The notes: a model not told the origin generated them from the sequence alone. A stretch of 24,189 bases of DNA from an uncultured Clostridium sp. (GCA_946495905.1 CAMMEP010000016.1:1-24189), one strand, 5' to 3'. Positions 6,333-15,080 are shown, numbered from the stretch's first letter. Translations and numbers: made by a program.

Positions 6333-7262
6333 ATGGAAGAAGAAAATATAATTGTTCCTACAACAATAGCGTATACTTCTTGTTTATTGCAAAGTAATAT
6401 AGAACAGTTAAGAAAAAAATATCCGTTCTTACGAACAGGTAACATAGGATATAGTGTGCTAGGAAAACCAATACCATATATTCAAATAGGCAATGGACCA
6501 AAAGAAGTAATGTATAGTGCCTCCATTCATGCAAATGAATGGATAACGTCTGTACTTCTCATGAAATTTGTAGAAGATTTTTCGAAAAGTTATCAAAATA
6601 ATGAGTTTATCTATGGATATAGTGCAAGAGAAATCTTTAATAATACAACCATATACATTGTACCAATGGTCAATCCAGATGGTGTAGATTTAGTAACAGG
6701 AGTGATACCAGAAAATACAGGGATATATAATCAATTTAGAGATATAGCTTTAAATTTCCCCAATATTCCATTTCCTTCTGGCTGGAAAGCAAATTTTAAT
6801 GGTGTGGACTTGAATTTACAATTTCCAGCAGGATGGTTAAATGCAAGAGAAATTAAGTTTGCTCAAGGATATACAATGCCAGCTCCTAGAGATTTTGTGG
6901 GAGAAGGACCATTAACAGAACCGGAAGCCTTAGCATTATATAATTTTACTCTAATTCATAATTTTAGATTAATATTAGCATATCATACACAAGGGGAAGT
7001 TATTTATTGGAAGTATGCAAATTATTTACCAGAAGGGTCGCAAGAAATAGGGGAAAGATTTGCAGAAACAAGTGGATATACTCTTGATATTACCCCGCCA
7101 GAATCAGCATTTGCTGGATATAAAGACTGGTTTATTCAAGAGTACAACAAACCAGGATATACAATAGAAGCAGGTCTTGGTGAAAATCCACTACCAATTT
7201 CTCAATTTGACCAAATCTATAAAGATAATATTGGAATATTAGTTCTAGGAGCAGTATTATAA
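6333..7262 (+). CDS. M14-family zinc carboxypeptidase, gamma-D-Glu-mDAP peptidase-like, 309 aa
   Basis: All zinc and catalytic positions of M14 peptidases are present: HANE (H66, E69), NPDG (114-117), GVDLN (157-161), the third zinc ligand H218 in AYHTQG, and the catalytic Glu E279 in YTIEAG. Closest in style to Bacillus YqgT and endopeptidase I, which cut between gamma-D-glutamate and meso-diaminopimelate in peptidoglycan stem peptides. Those enzymes often carry LysM domains; here there is no LysM domain and no signal peptide, so the protein is probably cytosolic and may act in recycling of muropeptides or in the spore or mother-cell compartment (inference). ATG with AGGTGA 4 nt upstream. 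It stands alone between divergent and convergent neighbours and ends in a strong terminator. Confidence 0.88.
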   Translation: MEEENIIVPTTIAYTSCLLQSNIEQLRKKYPFLRTGNIGYSVLGKPIPYIQIGNGPKEVMYSASIHANEWITSVLLMKFVEDFSKSYQNNEFIYGYSAREIFNNTTIYIVPMVNPDGVDLVTGVIPENTGIYNQFRDIALNFPNIPFPSGWKANFNGVDLNLQFPAGWLNAREIKFAQGYTMPAPRDFVGEGPLTEPEALALYNFTLIHNFRLILAYHTQGEVIYWKYANYLPEGSQEIGERFAETSGYTLDITPPESAFAGYKDWFIQEYNKPGYTIEAGLGENPLPISQFDQIYKDNIGILVLGAVL

Positions 7263-7268
7263 GAAACT

Positions 7269-7312
7269 AAAGCTGAACCAAAATCGTGCAACATTTTGGT
7301 TCAGCTTTAATA
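7269..7312 (+). terminator. Terminator of the M14 peptidase gene
   Basis: AAAGCTGAACCAAAA (7269-7283) and TTTTGGTTCAGCTTT (7294-7308) form a 15-bp perfect stem with a 10-nt loop, 7 nt after the stop. The flanking A and T runs also make it usable for the convergent gene ending at 7335. Confidence 0.88.
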
Positions 7313-7334
7313 ATATCACTTTGGGTTATATATT

Positions 7335-8096
7335 CTAACAATAAATATCAATATTAAAAAATCTTAACACTAGTACAACCGCAAAGTAAATTGCCATTGT
7401 AATTAAAAATGTTCTTTGCGCTTTATTATCATCTTCTTCGTTATATAATGCTTTTATTGCAAAATAAACTAAAACTGTAGAAATAACTAAACAAAAATCT
7501 GAAAAAGAATTTGTTATTATTCTAACTTGACTATTAATATATCCTAATAAAGATAAGAAACTTGCAATAACAACAGGGATTTTTGCAACAACAATTGTTG
7601 TAACTATTGTTAAATAATTTTTCTTTTTATCTTTCATTAGCAAATAGATAATGAAAGATAGTGCAGCAACAGATGCTACAGGAATTAAAATTGCAATAAA
7701 TACTTCAAAGAAATCAGAAATAGAGTTTCTCATAAACATACTAAACGTATAATAAGGGCTATAAGTATAAGATTTTGCAATACTAATAATACTTCCCAAA
7801 CATTCAAATATTACCCAAGCAATTAAAATAATAAGAACTATTTTAAAAACGGATTTTGGTGTAGTTACTATTTTCTTCATCTCTGATAATGGTTCTTTAA
7901 AGAAACGAACAAAGAAGTTTTTTGCTTCATTTGCCTCTTTTTTGATATCGACATTTTTAGTAGATTCCTTGGTTTCTTTTTTTGCGTTTGATTGTTCCTG
8001 TGTTGGTTCTACATTTGTATTTGTTACATTTTCTTCATTTGGCTTATTTGTTTCTTCTACATTTGTGTTAGGTTTATTTTCATTATTTTCTTCCAT
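7335..8096 (-). CDS. Yip1-like multi-pass membrane protein, 253 aa
   Basis: The first 60 residues are a disordered, Asn/Glu/Thr/Lys-rich cytosolic tail. An amphipathic segment (FFVRFFKEPLSEMKKI) follows, then five hydrophobic helices, starting with VFKIVLIILIAWVIFECLG and ending with TFLITMAIYFAVVLVL. This matches the layout of bacterial Yip1-domain proteins, whose role is not established. A longer frame starts at 8126, but the ATG at 8096 is better: AAGGAAGG lies about 10 nt before it, and the promoter would place the transcript start near 8122, inside the longer frame. It is a single-gene unit, convergent with the M14 gene. Confidence 0.75.
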   Translation of the reverse strand: MEENNENKPNTNVEETNKPNEENVTNTNVEPTQEQSNAKKETKESTKNVDIKKEANEAKNFFVRFFKEPLSEMKKIVTTPKSVFKIVLIILIAWVIFECLGSIISIAKSYTYSPYYTFSMFMRNSISDFFEVFIAILIPVASVAALSFIIYLLMKDKKKNYLTIVTTIVVAKIPVVIASFLSLLGYINSQVRIITNSFSDFCLVISTVLVYFAIKALYNEEDDNKAQRTFLITMAIYFAVVLVLRFFNIDIYC

Positions 8097-8128
8097 ATAA
8101 ACACATCCTTCCTTCTTTTCATACATAT

Positions 8129-8157
8129 ATTAAACAACAAAAAATTAAATTTGTAAA
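8129..8157 (-). promoter_or_regulatory. Promoter of the Yip1-like gene
   Basis: On the minus strand TTTACA (8157-8152) and TTTAAT (8134-8129) are spaced by 17 bp. The leader to ATG 8096 would be about 26 nt, which supports that start. Confidence 0.5.
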
Positions 8158-8251
8158 TAGCTATTTATCTAATATATATTAAAATTTTGGGTATTATATT
8201 AATAATTTTTCACAATTTATCTGTACAATACAAATAAAATTGAAAAAAATA

Positions 8252-8280
8252 TTTAAAAAAAGAAATATCAATGTTATAAT
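8252..8280 (+). promoter_or_regulatory. Extended -10 promoter of the M18 aminopeptidase
   Basis: TGTTATAAT (8272-8280) is an extended -10 element with a perfect TATAAT; a weak -35 (TTTAAA, 8252-8257) lies 17 bp upstream. A short palindrome ACACGTGT (8283-8290) sits at the expected transcription start and could bind a regulator. Confidence 0.6.
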
Positions 8281-8348
8281 ATTACACGTGTAAGGTTTAT
8301 AGGTATATCCTTTATTGAAAACCTAAATAATATAAAAGGAGCGATACT

Positions 8349-9755
8349 ATGACAGAAAAAGAAATTGGCGAACAATTAAAAGGAAAACTCTTTAATAAAA
8401 AAGAGAATGGTTGGAGAAGTGTACAGGATAAAACAGATATTTTCAATTATGCAAATGGTTATATCCAATTTATGAATGCTTCAAAAACAGAAAGAGAAAT
8501 TATTAAGAGTAGTAAAAAGATGGCAGAAGAGAACGGTTTTAAAGACATAAGAGAATATAGTTCTTTAAAAGCGGGAGATAAGGTATATTATATTAATAGA
8601 GAAAAAAGTATGTATTTAGCAATCATCGGAAAAGAAGAAATAGAAAAGGGAGTAAATATTATTGGAGCCCATGCGGATTCACCAAGACTTGATCTAAAAC
8701 CAAACCCATTATATGAAGATGGAGAATTAGCATATTTAAAAACACATTACTATGGTGGAATAAAAAAATATCAATGGACAACAATTCCACTAAGTATTCA
8801 TGGAGTTTTTGTAAAAGCAAATGGTGAGAAGGTAGAAATTAGTATTGGAGAAGATGAAAATGACCCAATATTTACTATTACAGATTTATTACCACATCTA
8901 GCACAAGACCAAATGGAGAAGAAATTGAAAAATGGAATTGATGGGGAAGACCTAAATCTTTTAATAGGAAGTATTCCATATAATGCAGAAGTACCAGAAG
9001 CAGTAAAATTAAATATATTAGATATATTAAATAAGAAATATGGAATTACAGAAGTAGATTTCTTGAGTTCAGAAATAGAGCTAGTGCCAGCAATGAAATG
9101 CAGAAGCATGGGATTTGATGAAAGTATGGTAGCTGGATATGGCCAAGATGATAAAATATGTGTATATGCAGAATTAACAGCTTTAGTAGATCAAAAAGAA
9201 ATTCCAAATAAAACAGCAGTATGTATTATTTCAGATAAAGAAGAAATAGGAAGTATGGGTAATACAGGAATGGAATCTCATGTATTTGATACTTTTATGT
9301 CTGAAATACTAAACAAATTAGGCGTAAACAAACCAAATTTATTAGACAAAGTATTCTGCAATTCAAAAATGTTATCTGCAGACGTAGATGCAGCGTTAGA
9401 TCCTATCTATGCAAATGTATCAGAAAAGAATAATGCAGGACATTTAGGAAGAGGAATATCATTAAATAAATATACAGGTTCAAGAGGAAAGTCAGGTGCC
9501 TCAGATGCCAATGCAGAATTTGTAGCAGAAGTTAGAAACATCTTTGAAGCAAATGATATAAGATATCAAATAGGAGAACTTGGAAAGGTAGATGTTGGAG
9601 GAGGAGGTACCATAGCGTACATCTTAGCAAACAAAGGAATTGATGTAATCGATTGCGGTGTGCCAGTACTTTCAATGCATGCTCCTTATGAAGTAACAAG
9701 TAAATTTGATTTATATGAAGCATATAGAGGATATAAAGCATTTTGGGAAAGATAA
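8349..9755 (+). CDS. M18-family aminopeptidase, 468 aa
   Basis: A dinuclear-zinc aminopeptidase of the aspartyl-aminopeptidase/aminopeptidase I family, which removes N-terminal residues from peptides in the cytosol. The metal and catalytic motifs are in order: GAHADSPRLDLKP (H108, D110), GQDDK (D267/D268), DKEEIGS (E298, E299), SADVDAA (D345) and SMHAPYE (H444). The length is normal for bacterial members and no signal peptide is present. ATG with AAAGGAG 7 nt upstream, and an extended -10 promoter about 70 bp before it. A single-gene unit ending in two hairpins. The family also includes YscI/Ape1-like enzymes; substrate preference cannot be read from sequence. Confidence 0.93.
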   Translation: MTEKEIGEQLKGKLFNKKENGWRSVQDKTDIFNYANGYIQFMNASKTEREIIKSSKKMAEENGFKDIREYSSLKAGDKVYYINREKSMYLAIIGKEEIEKGVNIIGAHADSPRLDLKPNPLYEDGELAYLKTHYYGGIKKYQWTTIPLSIHGVFVKANGEKVEISIGEDENDPIFTITDLLPHLAQDQMEKKLKNGIDGEDLNLLIGSIPYNAEVPEAVKLNILDILNKKYGITEVDFLSSEIELVPAMKCRSMGFDESMVAGYGQDDKICVYAELTALVDQKEIPNKTAVCIISDKEEIGSMGNTGMESHVFDTFMSEILNKLGVNKPNLLDKVFCNSKMLSADVDAALDPIYANVSEKNNAGHLGRGISLNKYTGSRGKSGASDANAEFVAEVRNIFEANDIRYQIGELGKVDVGGGGTIAYILANKGIDVIDCGVPVLSMHAPYEVTSKFDLYEAYRGYKAFWER

Positions 9756-9760
9756 AAAAG

Positions 9761-9787
9761 TGCCATTGGGATATACCCCAATGGCAA
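9761..9787 (+). terminator. First hairpin after the M18 gene
   Basis: TGCCATTGGG and CCCAATGGCA form a 10-bp stem starting 6 nt after the stop, followed by an AT-rich stretch without a good T run. It probably stabilises the mRNA end or assists the terminator at 9796-9834. Confidence 0.6.
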
Positions 9788-9795
9788 TAATAAAT

Positions 9796-9834
9796 AAAAA
9801 ACATTATCATTTTAAAATTGATAATGTTTTTTTT
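9796..9834. terminator. Bidirectional terminator between the M18 gene and tRNA-Arg
   Basis: AAAAAACATTATCA (9796-9809) and TGATAATGTTTTTT (9819-9832) form a 14-bp stem with T runs on both strands. It ends plus-strand transcription from the M18 gene and minus-strand transcription of the convergent tRNA, whose 3' end lies only 7 bp away. Confidence 0.85.
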
Positions 9835-9840
9835 CATATA

Positions 9841-9917
9841 TGGTGAGCCAGGAGGGATTCGAACCCCCGACCCTGCGCTTAGAAGGCGCATGCTCTATCC
9901 AACTGAGCTACTGACCC
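9841..9917 (-). tRNA. tRNA-Arg, anticodon UCU
   Basis: Read on the minus strand, a complete cloverleaf begins GGGTCAG and closes with CTGGCTC, a discriminator A and an encoded CCA. The D-loop region (AGCTCAGTTGGATAGAGC), the anticodon loop CTTCTAA between TGCGC and GCGCA, and the T-loop GGTTCGAATCC are all present. The anticodon TCT reads AGA/AGG, the main Arg codons in this AT-rich genome. Any frame read through this segment is not a gene. No integrated element borders the tRNA 3' end. Confidence 0.97.
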
Positions 9918-9936
9918 ATTTGCAAATGCAATAAAT

Positions 9937-9965
9937 ATAATAGCACCTTTTTAGGAAAAAGTCAA
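9937..9965 (-). promoter_or_regulatory. Promoter of tRNA-Arg
   Basis: On the minus strand TTGACT (9965-9960) and TATTAT (9942-9937) are spaced by 17 bp, about 20 bp upstream of the mature tRNA 5' end. Confidence 0.7.
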
Positions 9966-10044
9966 TATAAAAGCTTAAAATTTGCGAAAAAAAGTGAATT
10001 TTCATTTGGAATTCCGGTATAAAAGAAATTTTTATTTATTTCTA

Positions 10045-10073
10045 TTGCGAAGCATACAACCTTATAGTATAAT
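10045..10073 (+). promoter_or_regulatory. Promoter of the membrane glycosyltransferase
   Basis: TTGCGA (10045-10050) and a perfect TATAAT (10068-10073) with 17-bp spacing, 45 bp before the GTG start. Confidence 0.65.
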
Positions 10074-10117
10074 TCCAATATAAAAATATGGAGTAATTTA
10101 TAAAGGGGATTTTATAA

Positions 10118-11698
10118 GTGAAAAGTAAGAAAAAAGAAGTAGCATTAATAATAATTTTTTTAATAATACAATCCATAATGTATGTATTAGTAGGAATGAA
10201 CAAATCTTATATCCATATCGATGAGGCATATTCTTATGGCCTATCAAACTATAATAGAGTAGAAATAGAGGATAATGCAGATTTTTTCAATAACTGGCAT
10301 AATAAAGAATATTATGAAGATTACCTATCCGTTCAAAAAAAGGAAGCGGGAAATTTTGCACCTGTTTATGAAAATCAAAAAAACGATGTGCATCCACCAC
10401 TTTATTATGTGTTTCTTAGAATCGCTATGGAATTTACTATAGGACATTTTTCAAAATGGACAGGTATTACTTTAAATATTATCATTTATGCTTTTATTAC
10501 TGTTTTTATGTATGTCATTTTAAAGAAATTATTACAGAATGAAGATAATTTTAAGATAAAATCTATGATATTAGCATTTATGTCATCTATTATATTGGCT
10601 TCTTTAAGCAATGTAATTTATATAAGAATGTATGCACTTTTAACATTGGAAATACTAATAACCATTCTCTTACATATTAAATTATTAGAAAGTGAAAAAA
10701 TAAATTTTAAACTATTATTAGGTATTGGGCTAGCTGTATTAACAGGGATACTTACCCATTATTACTATTTATTATATTTAGTAATTGTATATTTTATATT
10801 CTTCATAAAATTGATAAAAGAAAAGAAGCTAAAAGAACTAGGTTACTATACGGCAACCATAATAATTTCAGGCATCCTTTCTCTAATAATATTTCCATAT
10901 TCAATTGAACATATTTTCTTTGGATATAGAGGACAAGGTGCACTTAGCAATTTTAGTAACATAAAGGAAATTTTACCAGGTATTAAAGAACAGATACGCA
11001 ACTTAAATTATTATGTATTTCATAAGTTAATGTACGTGATTTTAGGAATTATGCTAGCTGTTTTTGTATATAACAAAATACGTAAAAAAAGCATGTGCAA
11101 ATTGAGTAAAATGGAAAAAGAAATTTTAATGATAATTATTCTACCATCGTTATTTTTCTTTTTCGTTTCTACAATTGCATCTCCATGGAAAGTATTACGA
11201 TATTTTGTACCTATTTGTGGATTAGTATTTGTCTTTGTAATTTATTGGTTCTATCGATTATTGCGAACTGCATTTAATGAAAAAATAACCAATATAGTAA
11301 TGTGCATTTTGTTTTGTGGCATTTTAGTTGCACCATTTACTTTTAAACTAGAACCAGAACTTTTATATAAAGATAATAAAGAATTAGTGCAAGAGCTAGA
11401 GGGTGAGCTAAATTTACCAACGATTTATTTATACAATTCGCAAAATGGTGGATTTTTAAATGATATTTTACTATTTTCTAAGATAGATGAATCCTATATT
11501 GCAAAGGATATGGAATGTACAGAAGAAAATATACAAGGAATTGTCAAAGATAAAGATATTACGAAAGGAATAATACTTTTTATCAATGATGAACAAGATA
11601 AAGAAACATTAACAGAAACGGTGAAAGAAGCATTAGACTTTACAAATTATGAACATTTACAAAGATTATTTAATTGTGATGTATATTATATATACTAA
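10118..11698 (+). CDS. GT39/ArnT-like membrane glycosyltransferase, 526 aa
   Basis: A polytopic membrane protein of the dolichyl-phosphate-mannose/ArnT class, which moves a sugar from a lipid-phosphate carrier to an acceptor on the outer face of the membrane. Typical features: one N-terminal transmembrane helix, then an extracytoplasmic loop with the catalytic acidic pair in HIDEAYSY (D35, E36), then the family signature HPPLYY (92-97) before the next helix, about ten further helices, and a soluble C-terminal domain of about 120 residues. Start GTG with AAGGGGA 7-8 nt upstream. A monocistronic unit with its own promoter. Acceptor and sugar cannot be told; no glycan-synthesis genes are adjacent. 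Confidence 0.8.
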   Translation: MKSKKKEVALIIIFLIIQSIMYVLVGMNKSYIHIDEAYSYGLSNYNRVEIEDNADFFNNWHNKEYYEDYLSVQKKEAGNFAPVYENQKNDVHPPLYYVFLRIAMEFTIGHFSKWTGITLNIIIYAFITVFMYVILKKLLQNEDNFKIKSMILAFMSSIILASLSNVIYIRMYALLTLEILITILLHIKLLESEKINFKLLLGIGLAVLTGILTHYYYLLYLVIVYFIFFIKLIKEKKLKELGYYTATIIISGILSLIIFPYSIEHIFFGYRGQGALSNFSNIKEILPGIKEQIRNLNYYVFHKLMYVILGIMLAVFVYNKIRKKSMCKLSKMEKEILMIIILPSLFFFFVSTIASPWKVLRYFVPICGLVFVFVIYWFYRLLRTAFNEKITNIVMCILFCGILVAPFTFKLEPELLYKDNKELVQELEGELNLPTIYLYNSQNGGFLNDILLFSKIDESYIAKDMECTEENIQGIVKDKDITKGIILFINDEQDKETLTETVKEALDFTNYEHLQRLFNCDVYYIY

Positions 11699-11812
11699 AA
11701 AATGTTGAATAATTAGAGAAAAATTCATAAAAAGAAAAATAAAAAATTGATTAACGAATAAAATGTACTAAATTAAAAATAATAATGTATATAGTAATGA
11801 AAGGAAAATTAT

Positions 11813-12517
11813 ATGGAAAAAAAAGAAAAAATAACAATTCATCATTTGTTTTGGTACTTTCTAATTTTTAGTATATTAGGATTAATTATTGAAACATTAT
11901 ACTGTTTCGCAACTTCAGGAGTTATAGAAAGTAGGAAAGGTTTAATTTGGGGACCGTTTTGCCCTGTTTATGGTGTATGCGGAGCATTTTTAATCTATGT
12001 ATTAGATAAATTTGATTGCAAAAGTGCTATTAAATTATTTATATTAGGATTTATAGGAGGTTCAATTGCAGAATATATATTAAGTTATGGCCTTGAAGCA
12101 ATTTATGGAATGAAATTTTGGAATTATGAATATTTACAATATAATATAAATGGAAGAATAAGTTTACTATTTTCTTTCTACTGGGGAATTTTATCTATTA
12201 TACTGATAAAATTTGTAAAACCAGGAATCGACAAGGTAATAGGTAAAATAAAACCACATACAAGAAACATAATAGAATTAGGAGTATTTATTTTCTTATG
12301 TGTTGACTGTTTGGTAACAATATGGGGAATTCAAACGTATCAAAACAGAGTTGTTTTTAATAAAGAATTTAAAACAGATTCGAATAATATCTTTTTAAAA
12401 GTACGAGAAAAAATAGAAAATGATTATTTCACGAACGAAAGAATGTCCACAACTTTTCCAAACCTAAGAATAAAAGACGAAGAGGGAAAAGAAGTGTGGA
12501 TAAAAACATTAATTTAA
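11813..12517 (+). CDS. CmpB-family (putative ABC transporter permease) membrane protein, 234 aa
   Basis: Matches from memory the 'ABC_trans_CmpB' family of Firmicutes. An N-terminal helix reads FLIFSILGLIIETLYC. It is followed by the family blocks RKGLIWGPFCPVYGVCG, GGSIAEYILSYGLEAIYG, KFWNYEY and NGRISLLFSFYWGI. About five transmembrane segments are present, with a soluble C-terminal tail. The family is often labelled an ABC permease but its function is not established and there is no ATPase beside it. ATG with AAAGGAAA 5-6 nt upstream. It converges on the broken GDT1 gene with only 4 bp between the stops and no obvious terminator. Confidence 0.75.
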   Translation: MEKKEKITIHHLFWYFLIFSILGLIIETLYCFATSGVIESRKGLIWGPFCPVYGVCGAFLIYVLDKFDCKSAIKLFILGFIGGSIAEYILSYGLEAIYGMKFWNYEYLQYNINGRISLLFSFYWGILSIILIKFVKPGIDKVIGKIKPHTRNIIELGVFIFLCVDCLVTIWGIQTYQNRVVFNKEFKTDSNNIFLKVREKIENDYFTNERMSTTFPNLRIKDEEGKEVWIKTLI

Positions 12518-12521
12518 ATAT

Positions 12522-13128
12522 TTAAAAAATAAATCCAGCAATTCCAAAGATTAAAAATAAAATTCCAGAGAATTTTTGCATTTTTTCTTCGGATATATAT
12601 TGGCTTAAAAATTTACCAGAAATAATAGCAATAGAATCACTTGCAACCATACCAAGTATACTACCTAAAATAAGCATCAATTTGTAATTGGGGTATTGAA
12701 TACCAAAGCCAAGAGAGGCTAAAAAGGTTTTATCCCCAATTTCCCCAACTAAAATAGAAATAGCAATAATAAAAGTATAATTTATTTGTAATTTAGATAT
12801 TTTATTTAAAATAGAAGTTTTTTTATCTGTACTAGAATGAATTTTCTCTTTTTTAGGAAGCAAGGATATGATTCCCATTAAAATAAAAGAAGAGTAAGTA
12901 ATAATCTCAATAATAGTATGAATAGATTCATTTTCTAATAAACCAATTTTACTTCCAAAAAGAATTGCAATACCATGACTAAGAAAAGAGCCGAATAGCA
13001 ATTCCTAAAATTATATTTTTGGTCTTTACTCCTCCAGAAAAAGATAACACTAAAAGCTGTGTTTTATCTCCTAGTTCTGCAATAAAAACCATAATAAATG
13101 CAATAAAAAAGGGATACAAGAACTCCAT
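12522..13128 (-). pseudogene. GDT1/UPF0016-family cation transporter gene, broken by a one-base insertion
   Basis: The family (TMEM165/Gdt1, bacterial MneA/Mnx types) exports Mn2+ or exchanges Ca2+/Mn2+ for H+ and has two copies of an E-x-G-D-K-(T/S) motif. Both are here but in different frames. From ATG 13128 (AGGAGA upstream) the first 45 residues contain ELGDKTQ; that frame ends in TAG shortly after GIAIRLFS. The next frame continues the family sequence as GSFLSHGIAILFG and holds EIGDKTF. Removing one A of the plus-strand GAAT at 12993-12996 would restore GIAIGSFLSHG and give about 201 residues, a normal length. About six transmembrane helices result. True mutation and sequencing error cannot be told apart here. 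No yybP-ykoY manganese riboswitch is apparent in the leader. Confidence 0.8.
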
Positions 13129-13214
13129 GATATTCTCCTATTAACAATTTATACATCATATGCTCATTAAAGTTTGTACTATTACAACAAAATGTGAAAA
13201 TTATGTGAAATATA

Positions 13215-13243
13215 TTGCATCTGTAAAAGTTTAATGATAATAT
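13215..13243 (+). promoter_or_regulatory. Promoter of the GldA-like ABC operon
   Basis: TTGCAT (13215-13220) and TAATAT (13238-13243) spaced by 17 bp, upstream of GTG 13290. A direct repeat TGTGAAAAT/TGTGAAATA (about 13193-13212) lies just before the -35. Confidence 0.5.
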
Positions 13244-13289
13244 GGAAGCGTAAAAAACATACGGAAATAAGAGATTGGAGGAAAAAGCA

Positions 13290-14381
13290 GTGATAGAAGT
13301 AAAAAATGTCACAAAAAAGTATGGGTCTACCATAGCTGTTGATAACATTAGTTTCGAAGTTAAAGACGGTGAAGTGGTAGGATTTTTAGGACCAAATGGC
13401 GCTGGAAAAAGTACAACAATGAACATGATTACTGGATTTATTGAGCCAAGCAAAGGTCAGATTATTATTAATGGAAATGATATTTCCAAAAGGCCAAGAA
13501 AGGCAAAAAAAGAAATTGGCTATATGCCAGAAACGGTTCCATTATATTACGAATTAACACCAAAAGAATTTATTTCGTATATGGCTGAATTAAAATTAGT
13601 TAAGAGAAGCGAAAGAAAACAAGAAGTAGAAAAAGTATTAAAAGAAATGGGACTAGAAGAAGTAAAAAATAAGTTAATAAGAAATTTATCTAGAGGGTTC
13701 AAGCAAAGAGTAAGTATGGCGGGAGCTCTAGTAGGTAATCCAGATGTTATTATTTTAGATGAGCCAACCGTAGGACTAGATCCAAAACAAATAACTGAAA
13801 TAAGAAATTTAATAAAAGAGCTTGGAAAAAAACATACTGTTATATTAAGCACACATATATTATCAGAAGCAAGCCAAATATGTGAAAGAGTAATTATTAT
13901 TAACAAAGGAAAAATAGTGGCAGTAGATACTCCAGAAAATCTAGAGAAATCTACTAAAGAGAAAAATGGTATTTCACTAATTGTAGAAGATCCGAAAGGA
14001 AATATGAAGAAATTAAAAGAAATAATAAAAGAAATAGATAGTGTGGAATTTGTAAAAGACCACGAAGATGGTACAAAGCAATATGTGGTTACTACTTCCG
14101 CAGATATTGATTTAAGGAAAAAACTATTTGAAGTATTACCAAAAGAAGAAATAGTAATATTTGAACTTAAAAAGACAGAAACAACATTAGAAGATGCATT
14201 TATGAAATTAATTGATGCTTCAAAATCAAATAAGTCTATGCCAGAAAAAAAGGATAAAGTAGAAAATAAGAAAGAAAAAGAAGCGAAAACAAAAGAAAAC
14301 AAAAATGATAAAGCAGAAAAATCTCAAAAAAAAGAGGAGAATAAAAAAGTAGAAAAAAATATGAAGGAGGAGAAAAAATAA
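13290..14381 (+). CDS. GldA-like ABC transporter ATPase with long charged tail, 363 aa
   Basis: The energy subunit of a three-gene ABC-2 system related to GldA/GldFG. Motifs: Walker A GPNGAGKST (34-42), signature LSRGFKQR (from 133, a GldA-type variant of LSGGQ), Walker B VIILDEPT (153-160), switch His in STHILSE (H189). After about residue 308 the protein ends in some 55 residues made almost only of Lys, Glu, Asn and Asp, beyond the usual ATPase length of about 300-310. I chose GTG 13290 because GGAGG lies 8 nt before it; the frame is open to a TTG at 13275 that lacks such a site. Its stop overlaps the next ATG by one base. The substrate is unknown; in Bacteroidetes the homologues serve gliding, which is not expected here. 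Confidence 0.88.
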   Translation: MIEVKNVTKKYGSTIAVDNISFEVKDGEVVGFLGPNGAGKSTTMNMITGFIEPSKGQIIINGNDISKRPRKAKKEIGYMPETVPLYYELTPKEFISYMAELKLVKRSERKQEVEKVLKEMGLEEVKNKLIRNLSRGFKQRVSMAGALVGNPDVIILDEPTVGLDPKQITEIRNLIKELGKKHTVILSTHILSEASQICERVIIINKGKIVAVDTPENLEKSTKEKNGISLIVEDPKGNMKKLKEIIKEIDSVEFVKDHEDGTKQYVVTTSADIDLRKKLFEVLPKEEIVIFELKKTETTLEDAFMKLIDASKSNKSMPEKKDKVENKKEKEAKTKENKNDKAEKSQKKEENKKVEKNMKEEKK

Positions 14382-15064
14382 TGTGGGCAGTATTTAAAAA
14401 AGAATTAAAAACATATTTTTTATCCCCAATAGGATATATATCAATAGGTATTTTTATGCTTATGTATAGTATATTTTTCTATCTTACCACAATATCCTAT
14501 GGAACAGTAGGTATGGGAGATTTGTATTATGCAACAGCTAGATATGGTCTATTATTAATGGTTCCATTATTAACGATGAGAATGTTCGCAGAAGAGAGAA
14601 AAAATGGAACAGAGCAATTATTACTTACATCTCCAAGAAGTGTAACTTCTATTGTACTTGGTAAATTCTTTGCAGCAGTAGCAGTAATTTTAATAACTTT
14701 AGTACTTTCTATTATATATGCTGTTATCGTCAGCTTTTTTGGAAATGTAAATATACCAACATTAATTGTAACAATGGTAGGATTTTTACTAGTAGCTATG
14801 GCAGCAATTTCAATTGGAATGCTTACCTCTAGTATAACAGAAAATCAAATAATATCTGCTATTTTAACAATAGTAATATTGGTAGCACCTTGGTTTTTAG
14901 TAGACATGAGCAGTATTTTTTCAAGTATTGATCTAATAGATAAATTTTCAAAATTCCCATCTGGATTAGTATCAATAGCAGACACAGTATGCCTATTATC
15001 TATTACGGTAATGTGTATATTAATTACCATCATTTTAATAAAAAGAAGAAAAGCAGTAAAGTAG
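14381..15064 (+). CDS. GldF-like ABC-2 permease, 227 aa
   Basis: The membrane subunit of the ABC-2 system. Six hydrophobic helices are visible, beginning with the amphipathic N-terminus FKKELKTYFLSPIGYISIG, which is the hallmark of GldF/ABC-2 permeases (KEL..YF.SP.gYi). The motif RMFAEERKNGTEQLLLTSP between helices 2 and 3 is also typical and probably contacts the ATPase. It overlaps the ATPase gene by one base (TAATG) and a strong AAGGAGG lies inside the end of that gene, so it is translationally coupled. The next gene starts 16 bp after its stop. Confidence 0.85.
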   Translation: MWAVFKKELKTYFLSPIGYISIGIFMLMYSIFFYLTTISYGTVGMGDLYYATARYGLLLMVPLLTMRMFAEERKNGTEQLLLTSPRSVTSIVLGKFFAAVAVILITLVLSIIYAVIVSFFGNVNIPTLIVTMVGFLLVAMAAISIGMLTSSITENQIISAILTIVILVAPWFLVDMSSIFSSIDLIDKFSKFPSGLVSIADTVCLLSITVMCILITIILIKRRKAVK

Positions 15065-15080
15065 AAAAGGGGTGAAAGAA

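Noticed and set aside
9532..9891. A 119-codon minus-strand open frame over the end of the M18 gene and the tRNA
   Set aside because: It is antisense to a conserved gene and runs through tRNA-Arg; it has no ribosome binding site and no protein-like sequence.
9841..9917. tRNA-Arg as an integration site for a genomic island
   Set aside because: The flanks are ordinary single-copy genes with matched terminators and promoters; no integrase gene or repeated tRNA end is present.
13547..14302. A 251-codon minus-strand open frame inside the GldA-like ATPase gene
   Set aside because: It mirrors the AT-rich codons of the ATPase on the opposite strand (Phe/Ser/Ile-rich), and the plus-strand gene has all ABC motifs.
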